This document shows positions 1 to 10,500 of a stretch of 64,000 nucleotides of DNA, one piece after another (position 1 is the stretch's first letter; the number at the start of each line of letters is the position of its first letter). The position numbers and the translations under genes are program-made. The notes beneath the pieces are model-generated. The model had not been told where the DNA came from and made no database searches. It saw nothing but the letters and a program-made list of their open reading frames with translations. The DNA is taken from positions 10,829,672 to 10,893,671 of the forward strand of contig NC_045144.1 of the NCBI RefSeq assembly GCF_008831285.2, in the 5' to 3' direction. Source of the DNA: Nymphaea colorata (Eukaryota > Streptophyta > Magnoliopsida > Nymphaeales > Nymphaeaceae).

Positions 1-799
1 AGCATTGTTTTCTCCTTCTTTCATAGCTGGAACAAGTTCTTTGTTTCCTTCTGTTTGTATGATATGTGAAGATCCTGTCTCATCATGTAGATGTGATTCT
101 AGACTGCCTCTTGCAAATAACTCAGCACTTACCCAAGGATCATATGATTCCACGGGTTGAGAATTCTTAGTAGAAATGTTAAAGTTGTGTTCATCAAACA
201 CAACATTTCTCGATACTTTGATGCGTCTGGTTGTAGGGTCATAACATCTGAAACCTTTGTATTCATCTGCATAGCCAACGAACCTGCACTGCATTGCTTT
301 GCTCTGAAATTTATTTCTCAATGACGAGTTAATGTGAACATAGCACACACATCCAAAAACCCTTAAATCGTTGTTGTTTGGATTTTGACCAAAAAGAGTG
401 AAGTAAGGAGATTTTGAATCCAAAACTGTCATAGGCAGACGATTTATTATATGCACAGCAGTGTTAAAAGCCTCCGTCCATAAAGTAATAGGAGTATTAC
501 TATCATGCATCATACTGATACCACTTTCCACGATGTGACGATGTTTTCGTTCAGCTACACCATTTTGTTGTGAGGTGTATGGGCATGAAATCTGTCGAGT
601 ATATCATGGCATGAAATTTAGACGAGAACTGTGTTTGGATCATGGCATGAAATTCTCGAAAGATACTAAACACTTCTTATTTTTGTTTCATGAAGTGAAT
701 CCAAGTATATCGAGAATAAGAATCTATGAACAAAACATAATAGCGAGAGCCAGACAAAGAATCAATGAGAGCTGGCCCCCATACATCAGAATAGACAAT

Positions 800-2449
800 C
801 TAAAAAGGTTTAGAAGCTCTTTTATTGATATTATGAAAAGGAAGTATGTGACTCTTACATAGTTCACAATTAGAACATTTTTTGTCATAAGAATCAAAAG
901 ATAGACTGGATTTTGGAATGAGATTATCTGATGCAAGTTTTTCCAAAAAACCACGACTACAATGTCCCATACGACCATGCCATAAGTTTGACTTACTGAT
1001 GTCTGATTGGAGACAGCTAGAACTTGGAATTTGTGAAGGTTTGGAAGGAAAGCAGGTCGCTTGAGCTGGACTTGAAGAGGACTGGAAGAAATAAGGATTT
1101 TCCTTGAAGACATACATATTTCCTTGGCGTTCCCCTTCAGCGAATGTTTTCTTCGTTAGAAGATCCTTGACATACACAGAAGAAGAAGTAAATTCAATAG
1201 ATGAGTTTGTATCATCTACAAGTTTAGAAATAGAAATAATATTCTTTTTGATATTTGGAGCAAGGGCAACATTTGACAAAGATAGTGGAAATGGTGATGT
1301 TGGAAGAGAAATTTGTGCATTTCCAATATGTGTGATAGGATGAAAACCTCCGTCACCTGTAACTATATTACTTTTACCAGAATAAGGAAGAAGGTCATGT
1401 AACTTACCAGCATTTCCAGTTACATGAGTAGCAACACCTGAATCCAAATACCATTCGCCTTGATCATTTTGTTTCACTGTCATCTTGGAGAGGGCAGTCA
1501 TAAGTATTTGTTGTGCATCAGCTTCAGGTTTATTGCTTCTGTTTTGTGGATTGAACCAGCAATTTGCTTTGATGTGACCCTTCTTGTTACATTGGAAACA
1601 CGTCGGCACCTTTTTTGTGGTATTAGTTTGAAATCTTCTTGTAACACTTGGAGTTGGCAGAATACCTTTGCCAGTTTGTTCATCATGCCCACGATTCATG
1701 CCTCCTTGATGAGCCCCATTCCCTTTTCTATGACCTGCAGCAGCTTCCATAACTAAAACATTGTGAGCATTACCTTGGTTTGTTCCTCTCATCAGTTGTT
1801 TCATGTTCATTTCATGTTGAAGCAGTTTGCCCTGAAGTTCATTGAAGGTGGGCAAGATAGGCAAAACTTCAAGAGCAGTAGTGAAGGCATAAAAATCTGG
1901 TCCAAGGCCACTAAGAGTCTGATGGACTTTTTCTTTGTCGGAAACAACATATCCAACAACTCCCAACTGATCAGCTATCCCTTTAAGACGTCCCAAATAT
2001 TCCATAATCGACATTGATCTTTTGCTAAGATTTTGAAATTCTTTCTTCAAATATAGAATACGTGCCTCTGAAATTTGAGAATAGGTTTCAGCAAGACTGA
2101 TCCATAACTGTTCTGTTGTACAGTCATCAGAAAGAGAAATGAACACTTCTTGAGAGAGCGTTGATGTGATATACGCAACAAGGCTTTGATCTAGTTTCAT
2201 CCATGTTATAAATTGAGGGTTACGAATTTCCTGAGTGGCAATTGTCTCTCCTCTCTCATTCTTAACCTCTTGTTGAATGAACTGTGGTGGGATTAGAATG
2301 GAGCCATCAAGATGTCCATACAGATCCTGACTCCTTGTGAAATGAGTGATCTGCCTTTTCCAGGTAAGATAGTTGGAGTGGTTCAGTTTTTCAGAAATAA
2401 GGTGTGGCAAGAAGTTGGAGGACATATTGGATTGTGAGAGAATATCCAT
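800..2449 (-). CDS. copia gag-protease-preintegrase open reading frame (549 residues)
   Basis: This is the longest open frame in the window and is the N-terminal part of a copia polyprotein. Gag packages the element RNA, the zinc knuckle binds RNA, and the aspartic protease would cut the polyprotein. The start at 2449 gives MDILSQSNMSS, the normal position of a copia gag start, about 160 bases downstream of the primer-binding site. The frame ends in KRASKPF at 800, where related copies continue into the integrase DVWG motif; here that motif is found in another frame. The stop therefore reflects decay, not a natural end. A related but more decayed copy lies at 39289-40380. Confidence 0.9.
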   Translation of the reverse strand: MDILSQSNMSSNFLPHLISEKLNHSNYLTWKRQITHFTRSQDLYGHLDGSILIPPQFIQQEVKNERGETIATQEIRNPQFITWMKLDQSLVAYITSTLSQEVFISLSDDCTTEQLWISLAETYSQISEARILYLKKEFQNLSKRSMSIMEYLGRLKGIADQLGVVGYVVSDKEKVHQTLSGLGPDFYAFTTALEVLPILPTFNELQGKLLQHEMNMKQLMRGTNQGNAHNVLVMEAAAGHRKGNGAHQGGMNRGHDEQTGKGILPTPSVTRRFQTNTTKKVPTCFQCNKKGHIKANCWFNPQNRSNKPEADAQQILMTALSKMTVKQNDQGEWYLDSGVATHVTGNAGKLHDLLPYSGKSNIVTGDGGFHPITHIGNAQISLPTSPFPLSLSNVALAPNIKKNIISISKLVDDTNSSIEFTSSSVYVKDLLTKKTFAEGERQGNMYVFKENPYFFQSSSSPAQATCFPSKPSQIPSSSCLQSDISKSNLWHGRMGHCSRGFLEKLASDNLIPKSSLSFDSYDKKCSNCELCKSHILPFHNINKRASKPF

Positions 2450-2609
2450 TATATATCTACCAACGTAGATATATATGAACAGAAATATAAGAGAGTTGTC
2501 AAGATAGATGAAGGATTAGGAGCAGAATGTTAGAAGGAGTATAAGAGAAAACCAACCAGGAATTTCAAGTCTGTTCAAACATTCTCCTTGGTAGAAACAG
2601 CCAGACCGT

Positions 2610-2621
2610 GCTCTGATACCA
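2610..2621 (-). other. copia primer-binding site (initiator tRNA-Met type)
   Basis: The plus strand reads GCTCTGATACCA, the reverse complement of TGGTATCAGAGC, which pairs with the 3' end of initiator tRNA-Met in many plant copia elements. It directly abuts the LTR that starts at 2622, which fixes the element orientation as minus. Confidence 0.9.
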
Positions 2622-2956
2622 TGTTAGATTTAGGGTGTCGAAGTATAACCCACGTCCAGATTGAGCAAAGGAAAGATAAGAGAGAGAGTAGGGAAAGAGA
2701 AATGAGGAAGGGAGGTGAGTATTCACATTCTCACACAACCCATTTATATAGTGATCCTTCTACACAACTTACAAGAATCTAGAATGAAACAATCACAATA
2801 ATCTAGAGCCTAGAGTGAAGCAACACATTAATCTAGAGCCTAGAGTGAAGCAACACAATAACCTAGAGTATAGAATAAAACAATTACAATCATAACCCTA
2901 CCTAGATAAATGCGCTCAGACATGGTTAGACGTGTTGGATCTGGATCAGATCAACA
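2622..2956 (-). repeat. 5' LTR of the copia element at 1-2621
   Basis: The 335-base block starts TGTTAGATTT beside the primer-binding site and ends GATCAACA, giving TG...CA ends. It contains two to three imperfect copies of a ~37-base unit (AATCTAGAGCCTAGAGTGAA and variants, about 2775-2875). The partner LTR and the second target duplication are outside the window. TCTTA at 2957-2961 would be the duplicated site. Confidence 0.8.
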
Positions 2957-3610
2957 TCTTATCACTCAGCATCACTGTAAGCAACAATTTATAGAGATTC
3001 ACCTTTCTTGAAAAAGAGGCCTATGCTCGGGGATGATTTTAGATATTTCAAAACCATCAACGCAGCATCCCAAATGACTTTTCTAGGCTTTTTCATAAAC
3101 TGACTTAGTTTCCCAAGTCCCAACAACAAAGCTAATGTCTGGTCTAGTCACAACGATATAAAGAAGTTTGCCAATGAGAGACCTGTAAGATCATGAATCC
3201 ACTAGCTCTGATTGATTATCATAGAAATGAAAACGTGGATTCATAGGAAGATTAGTCGGCTTGGCTCCTACAACGCTGTATCCTACAGTAGGTCAAATAC
3301 ATATTTTCTCTGAGACAAAACTATAACTTCTTTGCTATGAGCAACCTCAATCCCAATAAAATATTACAAGTGACCAGGATTTTTCATGACAAAGTACTTT
3401 TGAAAGGAAAGTCTTTGTAACCAAAATTTCTTGATCACAATCACCTGCTAGGATAATGTCATCAACATATACTACCATAACAACTATACCTTTGGAGGTC
3501 TTCTTGATGAATAGAGAATGGTCCAAAGAAGATCTTTCAAATCGACACTGTGAAACAACCTCAGGTAATTTGTGAAACCACGCCTTGGGACTTTGTTTGA
3601 GTCTATAATG
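2957..3610 (-). mobile_element. decayed copia reverse transcriptase fragment
   Basis: Read on the minus strand this gives SPRAWFHKLPEVV, then the catalytic block VVYVDDIILAGD, and later a thumb/RNase H connection resembling SYRSLIGKLLYIVVTRPDIS, all broken by stops and frame changes. The fragment stops at 2957, where the LTR of the neighbouring copia begins. That element evidently inserted into this older copy, whose 3' part should continue to the left of the window. Confidence 0.8.
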
Positions 3611-3715
3611 TTAAGATAGGATTCAGGTCAAGACATACCCGACCCATCTTCACCACGCGCCACACATAATGGGTGGTGGCCTACTTGTATTTTTTTATTA
3701 TTGTTTTGTGTATTT
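3611..3715. repeat. LTR fragment related to the LTRs at 38528-38812 and 40917-41201
   Basis: The stretch CATAATGGGTGGTGGCCTAC followed by TTGT and a T-rich run ending TTGTTTTGTGTATTTAT resembles the reverse complement of part of the 285-base LTRs near 38.7 and 41.1 kb (ATCATGGGCGGTGGCATAC...TTATTTTGTGTATTTTATG). It sits between the reverse transcriptase and gag remnants of one copia element, in a place where no LTR belongs. A rearrangement or a further nested fragment is the likely reason. Confidence 0.45.
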
Positions 3716-4740
3716 ATTTGTAACAATGCCTGGATATTCCTGAACCAATCATCCATATCATAGTTGGGTCATTGGTAGGGGCACCAACCGAGAAAGCCGA
3801 CTCTATTGCAGCAATGCTGGTTGATGCAGAGGAGGACCTCTGAGCTAGAACCAGATGATATTCCTCCTTACTTAAGTTGAGAGAATGCGATGGAGGTATA
3901 GAACAGGTAGGGGACTCAACCATAGAAGCTGTAGCCTATGAGGAAGTTGCATTAGATGAAGAAGACCTTTTTCCTGCAATGGTTCTCCCTCCACCATGCC
4001 CTGGTGGACCAGCAGAACGGAGATGAGGATGCTTGTCCCAACATCGGTCCTCTAAATCACCTATTTTGCCACAATAAGGGCACTGAAATCTGCTGCGTCC
4101 TACACCATTGCCTGCACCATGTCCCCTAGTTCCAACAAAAGAACTATGGCCGCGTGCTCCTGACATCACAAGTGTAGAGACTGGTGTGTCATGGGTAGGC
4201 TGAGAAAGAGTGACTGCAAGACGACTCAACCTATTATATGTGTATGCTAAGTTAGAAGATCACTGCTTGTGAGGATTTCAGACTTTGCCACAGAGTACTC
4301 TGAAGATAACTCAGATAGAAACTTTGCTACCATATCAGTTTCAAGATGTGATGCATATCAGTGCTTGCAAGGTAGGTGAAGAGCTTTTAACCGTTCATAT
4401 GCAGCAGTCGATGTAGCAAAATATTGTGACCAGTCTTGATCACCATGCCGTATATTACAAAGCTCATCTTCTAGTTGTAAAATCTTAATAACATTAGTAG
4501 CATGAGAATATGTCTTCTTCAAGAAAGACCACATATCTTTAGCTCTAGTGTAGTATGCAATTGTTGGAGCTATACGGGACTCTACACTGTTTACAATCCA
4601 CGACAGTACAATGTCACGTCAAGTGCAAAGTTAAAACAACCTCCACGATCATCACACCTTAAACATCATCCAATAATAACAGATTTGCTCCACACGATCT
4701 GCTGTTCCACATACCAAACAACAGCCGCGAGATCCATTTA
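3714..4740 (-). mobile_element. decayed copia gag and start of protease
   Basis: Minus-strand reading gives a UBN2-like gag (WIVNSVESRI, MWSFLKKTYSHATNVIKI, QYFATSTAAYERLKALHLP) between about 4240 and 4620. A zinc-knuckle region follows (CPYCGKIGDLEDRC, where the expected His is Asp), and then a protease start (WMIGSGISRH, where WIIDSG is expected). The frame is split at 3714-3923 and 3936-4229. This is a different copia lineage from the copy at 1-2956 and most likely belongs with the reverse transcriptase piece at 2957-3610. Protease-to-integrase sequence between them is missing. Confidence 0.75.
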
Positions 4741-4918
4741 AGGATCTGATCACGCCTTCCACATAAGCGTGATCAGTCCCTCTCCACGCAGCACACCCAA
4801 ACTCTATTTCCTTAACGCCTCCTTGTTGGTGGATAAGAAGGAATATAGATGGGCGACGAGAAGAAGAAAGAGGAAGGAAGTCGCCGGAGAACTTACTTGG
4901 CTGTCAACGCTGGAGAAG

Positions 4919-4930
4919 GCTCTGATACCA
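4919..4930 (-). other. copia primer-binding site
   Basis: GCTCTGATACCA occurs again, directly before a TGTT LTR end at 4931. It lies upstream of the gag at 3936-4740, so it belongs to that minus-strand element. Confidence 0.85.
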
Positions 4931-4938
4931 TGTTGCGA

Positions 4939-4993
<55 letters not shown>

Positions 4994-5162
4994 ACTTTCT
5001 AAAATGTTATTCACGTCCTAATCTCAGATTAAAAAAAGATTAGGGGGGCGGTAACCAAATTACAGATTCAATCCACTAATAATAAGATAACAATAAAATA
5101 GACACATTTCAACTTTCTAATATTTCAAAAAGACTCTAACTGACTCCTAGAAGTATTTAACA
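4931..5162 (-). repeat. probable 5' LTR of the older copia element, with an internal GA microsatellite
   Basis: The block opens TGTTGCGATC next to the primer-binding site. The outer boundary is inferred from the first plausible CA end (TATTTAACA at 5162), giving 232 bases. A run of about 24 GA units occupies 4942-4989. The outer edge is uncertain because no second LTR is available for comparison. Confidence 0.5.
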
Positions 5163-5212
5163 AGTGCCATAAGTTTCTATTTATTTTATGAAGTTATCTG
5201 TTTTATTTTTTA

Positions 5213-5446
5213 ATGTGTTGTTAACATGCCATGACTTATGAATGATGAATCATGAATGCTCATTATGTGTGTGATGAGTTTTTATATAGAACACATTTTT
5301 CATGATTTTTATGAATTTTCGTTATTATTTTTTATTTTTTATGAATTAAACAATAATTTTACGATATGTTTATGATACATTATGATCCATCATGATATGG
5401 CATACAGGTTGGCCCAACTGATATTATAATGTCTTTTACAACATTG
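5213..5446. mobile_element. degenerate relative of the hAT-like MITE at 14535-15254
   Basis: The right end TTTTACAACATTG (5434-5446) is almost the same as the right end of the 14.5-15.3 kb MITE (TTTTTACAACATTG). The body shares the ATGATACATTATGATCC-style ATAC/GATA-rich repeats. The left edge near ATGTGTTGTTAACATGCC is a guess and no target duplication was found. Confidence 0.4.
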
Positions 5447-5689
5447 AAGTAGACTACAGTGTCTAGCAACAACAATTAATGTGAATTGAAGTTCATGTAC
5501 GGAAAAATAAATGGGGAAAGTAGATTCATTTTCCTTCAGTATAAATCTTCAATGCATTAACTGTCCTCAAAATATTGCTTGACCTGTTATAACTTTGTCT
5601 TCACAACCTTGATATGCTTAATTCATATCTATTTAACACCCTTCAGGACATGTTTTCTGAACTACTTACCAGCACAACACTTTCTAAGT

Positions 5690-6400
5690 CAACACAAGTT
5701 ACCTGAAAATCCAACCAGATATTGCAGCATACTTCGGATGTTTTCAATATCTTGCCTTTACGAATCCAGACATCTATTCTGCTAAATAAATATCACGGTT
5801 TATGCATGAATGAGGAACTGGAGATAGGGAAGCAATGAAAAGAATTCTCAGATACCTGAAAGGGGCAGTTGGGAATGGTCTTCTCGACAGGAAATATTGG
5901 ATGGAGGGTCACATGATGTCATCACTTATATCGATGACACTTATATCGATGCAAAACGAGCAGGAGATGTAGATTATAAATCATTTTTAGGATGTTGTCT
6001 ATTTCTCACTGAACTTATATCTTGGAGTGGTAGAAAGCAGAAGGACATCACAAGGGTGAGTATAAAAGCTGAATACAGGTCTATGGCTGCAGCCAATGCT
6101 CAGATACATGGATTAGACATACTTTGGGAGAGTTAGGTGAGGTGGCTTCTGGAACATTTCTGTTGCTCGACAATCAAGGTGACATAAACATTTCCTTTAA
6201 TTATATTTATCATAATCTCACCAAAAACATGGAGATAGATCAACACTTCATTAGGCAAAAGGTTGTAGATAAAGTAATAAATCCCCAGTATGTAGGAAAT
6301 GTGATCAAGTTGTTACTTTGTCTACAAAAAGGCTTGGCAAGACAGTTCTTGTTATTTAAAGAATAAATTAGTATGGTTAAAAGTGAAGTACAACTGGAGA
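5690..6400 (+). mobile_element. copia reverse transcriptase 3' end and RNase H remnant
   Basis: Plus-strand reading gives FQYLAFTNPDIYSAK, then REAMKRILRYLKGAVGNGLL, then the RNase H blocks SWSGRKQKDITRVSIKAEYR and LLLDNQGDINISFN, and finally QHFIRQKVVDKVINPQYVG. These are in conserved copia order but need several frame shifts, so this is a pseudogene. The 5' part (gag to early reverse transcriptase) is absent; unrelated sequence lies to the left. Its position just upstream of the first visible SRF exon suggests insertion into an intron of that gene. Confidence 0.85.
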
Positions 6401-6404
6401 GACG

Positions 6405-6650
6405 ATATTATGACATGATAGGTTTGGATTTGGATCTCAATTTAAATCTGTTTGATATCTACATGTGTATGTTATTTGGGTAAGGTTGTAAACCAGGGGT
6501 AATTGTACTTATTGTCGTAGGGTGTAGGTACTAGGTTTGCCCTAATATAAAATAAACGGAGTGCTGTTTTGTGCCCCATGTCAGGGATTGTGAGCAACAC
6601 AACCTATCTCTCATCCTTTCCTCATATTTCTGAAATGTTTTGTGTTGAAA
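6405..6650 (+). repeat. probable 3' LTR of the copia remnant
   Basis: After the RNase H end there is a purine-rich tract (CTGGAGAGACGATAT), then TTATGACATGATAGG followed by AT-rich, LTR-like sequence. The right edge is not defined and no partner LTR is available. Confidence 0.4.
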
Positions 6651-6734
6651 CTAATAATAAGTTCGTAACTATAAGTCTATAATCCTTCGCTCATCCTTCT
6701 GAAATGTTCTGTTTTTAAACTAATAATAAGTTCT
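6612..6734 (+). repeat. imperfect direct duplication
   Basis: TTTCTGAAATGTTTTGTG...AAACTAATAATAAGTTC (6612-6664) is repeated as CTTCTGAAATGTTCTG...AAACTAATAATAAGTTC (6689-6734). The period is close to 75 bases. Confidence 0.7.
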
Positions 6735-6891
6735 GATGCCCATGTGGCAGCCACATCATGTAGAAGTTGTTTTATACTAAAAACTGTATATAGCTCATAT
6801 CTACAATGTTTCATGAATATTAAAACTCATCAACAATGAAAAATATAGTTTCTTTTTAGTAGATATATACATACCTTATGTAGCATTATAC

Positions 6892-7465
6892 AGTCATTAC
6901 CAAGATTTGCCAGTCATTGTCTTTTTTTTCTGTTACTAAACTTTTTCCGTGCTTGTTGAGCACTTTTGAACATCTTCATGGTTGTACAAAGATATTAACA
7001 ATTTTTCACAAGCCTGTTAAGTTTGTTTGTTTGTTTTTTTTTTTTTAATTTTGTGCTAACTAGCATGTTAGTCTATTTCATGATGAATTTATGGCACTAA
7101 ATTAAGCAGTATCATTGGCACTAGCACAGTGTAGGTTTTTTTTTTAGTTTGTTCTGACTAGTATGTTGATCTATTTCATGATGAATTTATGGCACTAAAT
7201 TAAGCAGTATCATTGGCATTAGCACAGTGTAGACTCACCATGATCTCCTTTCATTAATTACTCCCTATATATATATATGTTAGATGAACAGCCATTACGA
7301 AGATCTGATAATCATTGTTTTACTTCTCTCTGATCAAACATATTCCATATTTATTTAGCCCGTTTGGGTGAGAATCCCATCCTTCATGGTTGTACAAAAA
7401 TATTAACAATTTTGCTTGAGCTTGTTTGAAAAATTCTTTTCATTTGTGCTAACTGGTGTGTTACT
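6892..7465 (+). repeat. intronic direct repeats (two interleaved duplications)
   Basis: A nested local duplication shows ATTTATGGCACTAAATTAAG with its flanks twice, about 7050-7134 and 7150-7232. A larger, more diverged repeat pairs 6892-7060 with 7289-7460; the shared anchor is TCATGGTTGTACAAAGATAT and its variant, at a distance of about 400 bases. All copies lie upstream of the first visible SRF exon, presumably inside an intron. Confidence 0.75.
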
Positions 7466-7502
7466 TCCTTTGGTAATGAAGGCTAACATGGTTTTACTAC
7501 AG

Positions 7503-10500
7503 GTATCTGCATGAAGTTTGCTCGCCTTCTGTTGTACATAAGAATTTCAAGTCTGCCAACATCCTGCTAGATGCAGAATTAAATCCTCATCTGTCAGATT
7601 GTGGATTGGCTAATCTTGTTCCTAGCACAGATCGGCAGGTTCTAATCTGACCCTACACACAGACAAAATGAATGCTATTACTATATTTGAGATTCTGAAT
7701 ATAATATAAAAAAAGATAGATACAACAAATATTCTTAGAAGGAAGAAATTATTTGATTGTTATATAAACTTATAAAGGTGGCAGGGAGGGAGCAAGAATG
7801 CCAGTCATTTTGCTTGTTGTACTTGGATATTCAATGGATGCCCATTATTTAAAATCTTTAAAGAGTATGGACATATGATATACCAATAGTGTGAAGTTTT
7901 ACACATCACGCCACGAAAAAACTAGTCCATCTTTTAATTTAATTTATGCGAGACTCTAATTCCTATGAAAATTGGCAGTCATGAAAGGGAATCGTGACCA
8001 TTTTGCTTCCCATGACAATTTTCTAGAATGAAATCCATTATATCTTTGTGGACAATTTCAAAGTCAATCATTGGTTTCTTATCTTTACCAAGTCATGAAC
8101 AGCTACCATTTATTGCCCTCATGAAATAAGGTCTAATGTAGTGAAATGATGATGTCAATGAGAAATTTCCAGTAGGATGTCGCAGAGATGGCTTATGGAT
8201 AGGAATCTATTACTAGGTTTAGTTGTGCCATAGGATATGTATATCCAGTTTCCAATCTTTCTTGTGCCCATAAGGCCTATCTAGTAGATAGTATGGTGAA
8301 TGAAGTAATAAGAAGGTGGTTTGTTAAACAAAGATGCTGTTACAAGAAAATATTGAGCCATGCATTATAAGTTTTACATGTAGTTTGAAATTCTGCACAA
8401 ACTAAAGGCTTCAGATTGTCCACACATAAAAGGAGCTCGACAAATGTATGTTTAAATGTGGAACCTAGTTCATATTGAAAATTTGAGAGGTGAAAGGTCA
8501 ATGAAGACTTAGACCACACTCGCAGGAGGTAAAGAACCTGTGGACGATGAATCCATTTTTTATTATATAAACCAAAGTTGGGATATGTTCAGTATAAAAG
8601 ATATACATATTTATCTGCAATTTTTTGGAAGTTTAATAATATTATTTGCCCATATTATCATCATTTCTGCTCCAATAATATCATGACATTGCGAATATGC
8701 CAGAGACGTTGGACCACCTTCTCAAATTTTATGGATAGTGGTTTTTCCTGGCCATTAAAGTCCCTTGATAACATTATCGTCCTCGGCACAGATATTGTAT
8801 ATTTGTTGAAATATTGCACAATAATATTGGAACACAGAGAGAGAAAATAGAAGCGGAAAATATTGTAATATTTTAAAAATGTCAGCAAAAAAGAAATTGT
8901 GACAGTATTATCGAGATGTATGACGATGGCTTTTCCCTATCACAACAAGAAAATAATATTTAATGTATTTTAAAGTTTAAACCTTTGTTTTCCATTGTTT
9001 TGTTTGTTTTAGCATTTCCAAATTATTTTAAATCTTTTATCGATGTATTTGAAAGGAAAATCGTAGAAAATCCTTGCCAATGAAAACCCAATAATTGGCA
9101 TTTGTGACGATAGATATTTCCTTCTTTTATTCCTCGTGGTGCCTATATTTCATACAAGCACATCTCAAAGAATGGATCGTGTGTTTTCTTTTATCAGGCC
9201 TCACATCAAAATTCTGGTTCTGGCTACAATGCTCCTGAGGTTGCAATGTCTGGTCAATACACCCTTAAGAGTGACGTGTACAGCTTTGGGGTCGTCATGT
9301 TGGAGCTTATGACTGGTCGCATGCCATTTGACAGGTTGGAATTGATAGCACAAATGCATCAATTGAATATGATTTTTTTTTTGTTCCTCATCCCAGCAAG
9401 GATATTAGTTGTCAATTGCTTCTGTAGAATTGCCAGAGAAAAAGTCAGTGTTGTGGTTCTCCTTTTTAAAGTTATGTTCTGAGATGGTTAAGGTTTGGGA
9501 TGCAAAAATCTATGCAGCCTATGATCTGGATGCGGGTCACTTGATGGACTAGTTCTCCCATTTTTTCGTATTATGTATGCATGTGCGTGTCTTTGTCCTT
9601 TCTGGTTGTGTAAACCGTGCATGGTTTATTCTTGATCTTTGGCATTACATGTGAAAGTTCTCTGATTTACTTTTGCTTGCACCAGTCACGTACTCTGTCT
9701 GGAAGATGGGGCATTAGCTTTGTTCTTCTGTGGAAAAGCCAAGTAGTAGCGACTTCATTTTTTATGGAAAACCACTCCTTTGGTGTAGAACCCTGTGCTA
9801 TTGCTTTGGCTTATGCATGGGAAGTTGGGAACTGTTACTCTTGCTAAGAAGTCAGTAGATGCTCTTGCTAATCAATCCTAATTTTCTTGGTGTACCTAAT
9901 GATATGGCCATTGGCGTGGATGGCTTCCTTTTTTTCAAATGGTGTTTAGAAGCTTGGTTTACCCTTATAAAACCTAAAACTGGGTCAGTTCAGTATGATA
10001 ATGGAAAGCTAATAGTTTCCTAAATGGTGGCGGCTCTTAACTCATTTTGACTGATTCCACCTTGGAACAATTCATGTGCAGCTCAAGGCCAAGGCAGGAA
10101 CAATCCTTAGTTAGGTGGGCAACACCACAGCTCCATGATATTGATGCTCTGACAAAAATGGTCGATCCAGCCCTCAAGGAACTTTATCCTGTCAAATCAC
10201 TCTCTCGGTTTGCTGATGTCATCGCCTTGTGTGTACAGGTATTTTTTTTACTTTTGTCTTCCTGATACATTGGAAATGGAAACTTAATATGCTTTATTCT
10301 CTCAAAACATTGGTCAGTGATTCTTGAACACTGATGGCTGGCATTTGTATGGTTTTATCTGCAACTGTTAAAAATTCTGTTTCAGCTGGTGGAGTAGAAA
10401 AATGGGGCATGAGATAGTTGGGGCTTTGGATTCTTAAATTTCAGAAAGTGTCAAATTGATGTTACTTCAGCTCCAAACTAACTTTTATATTTTCCTGTCT

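Larger units (their letters stand above)
1..2621 (-). mobile_element. Ty1/copia retrotransposon, internal region (gag, protease, truncated integrase), left part outside window
   Basis: This is the 5' part of a copia element read leftward. The gag-pol frame opens at 2449 and runs to a stop at 800. It shows a UBN2-type gag at about residues 15-230, a CCHC zinc knuckle (CFQCNKKGHIKANC, near residue 282), a protease motif LDSGVATHV (the usual DSGA/DSGT has become DSGV) and a GAG-pre-integrase domain with LWHGRMGH near residue 505. Past the stop, integrase resumes in another frame (DVWGPALIDS, then YYVLFIDSYSRYTW). The conserved DNGGEY segment is missing and the frame shows stops, so the copy is dead. 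The reading continues to the left edge (INRLPMTVLDSKSPYF, then a C-terminal FGCVCYVH block). Reverse transcriptase and RNase H must lie outside the window. Confidence 0.93.
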
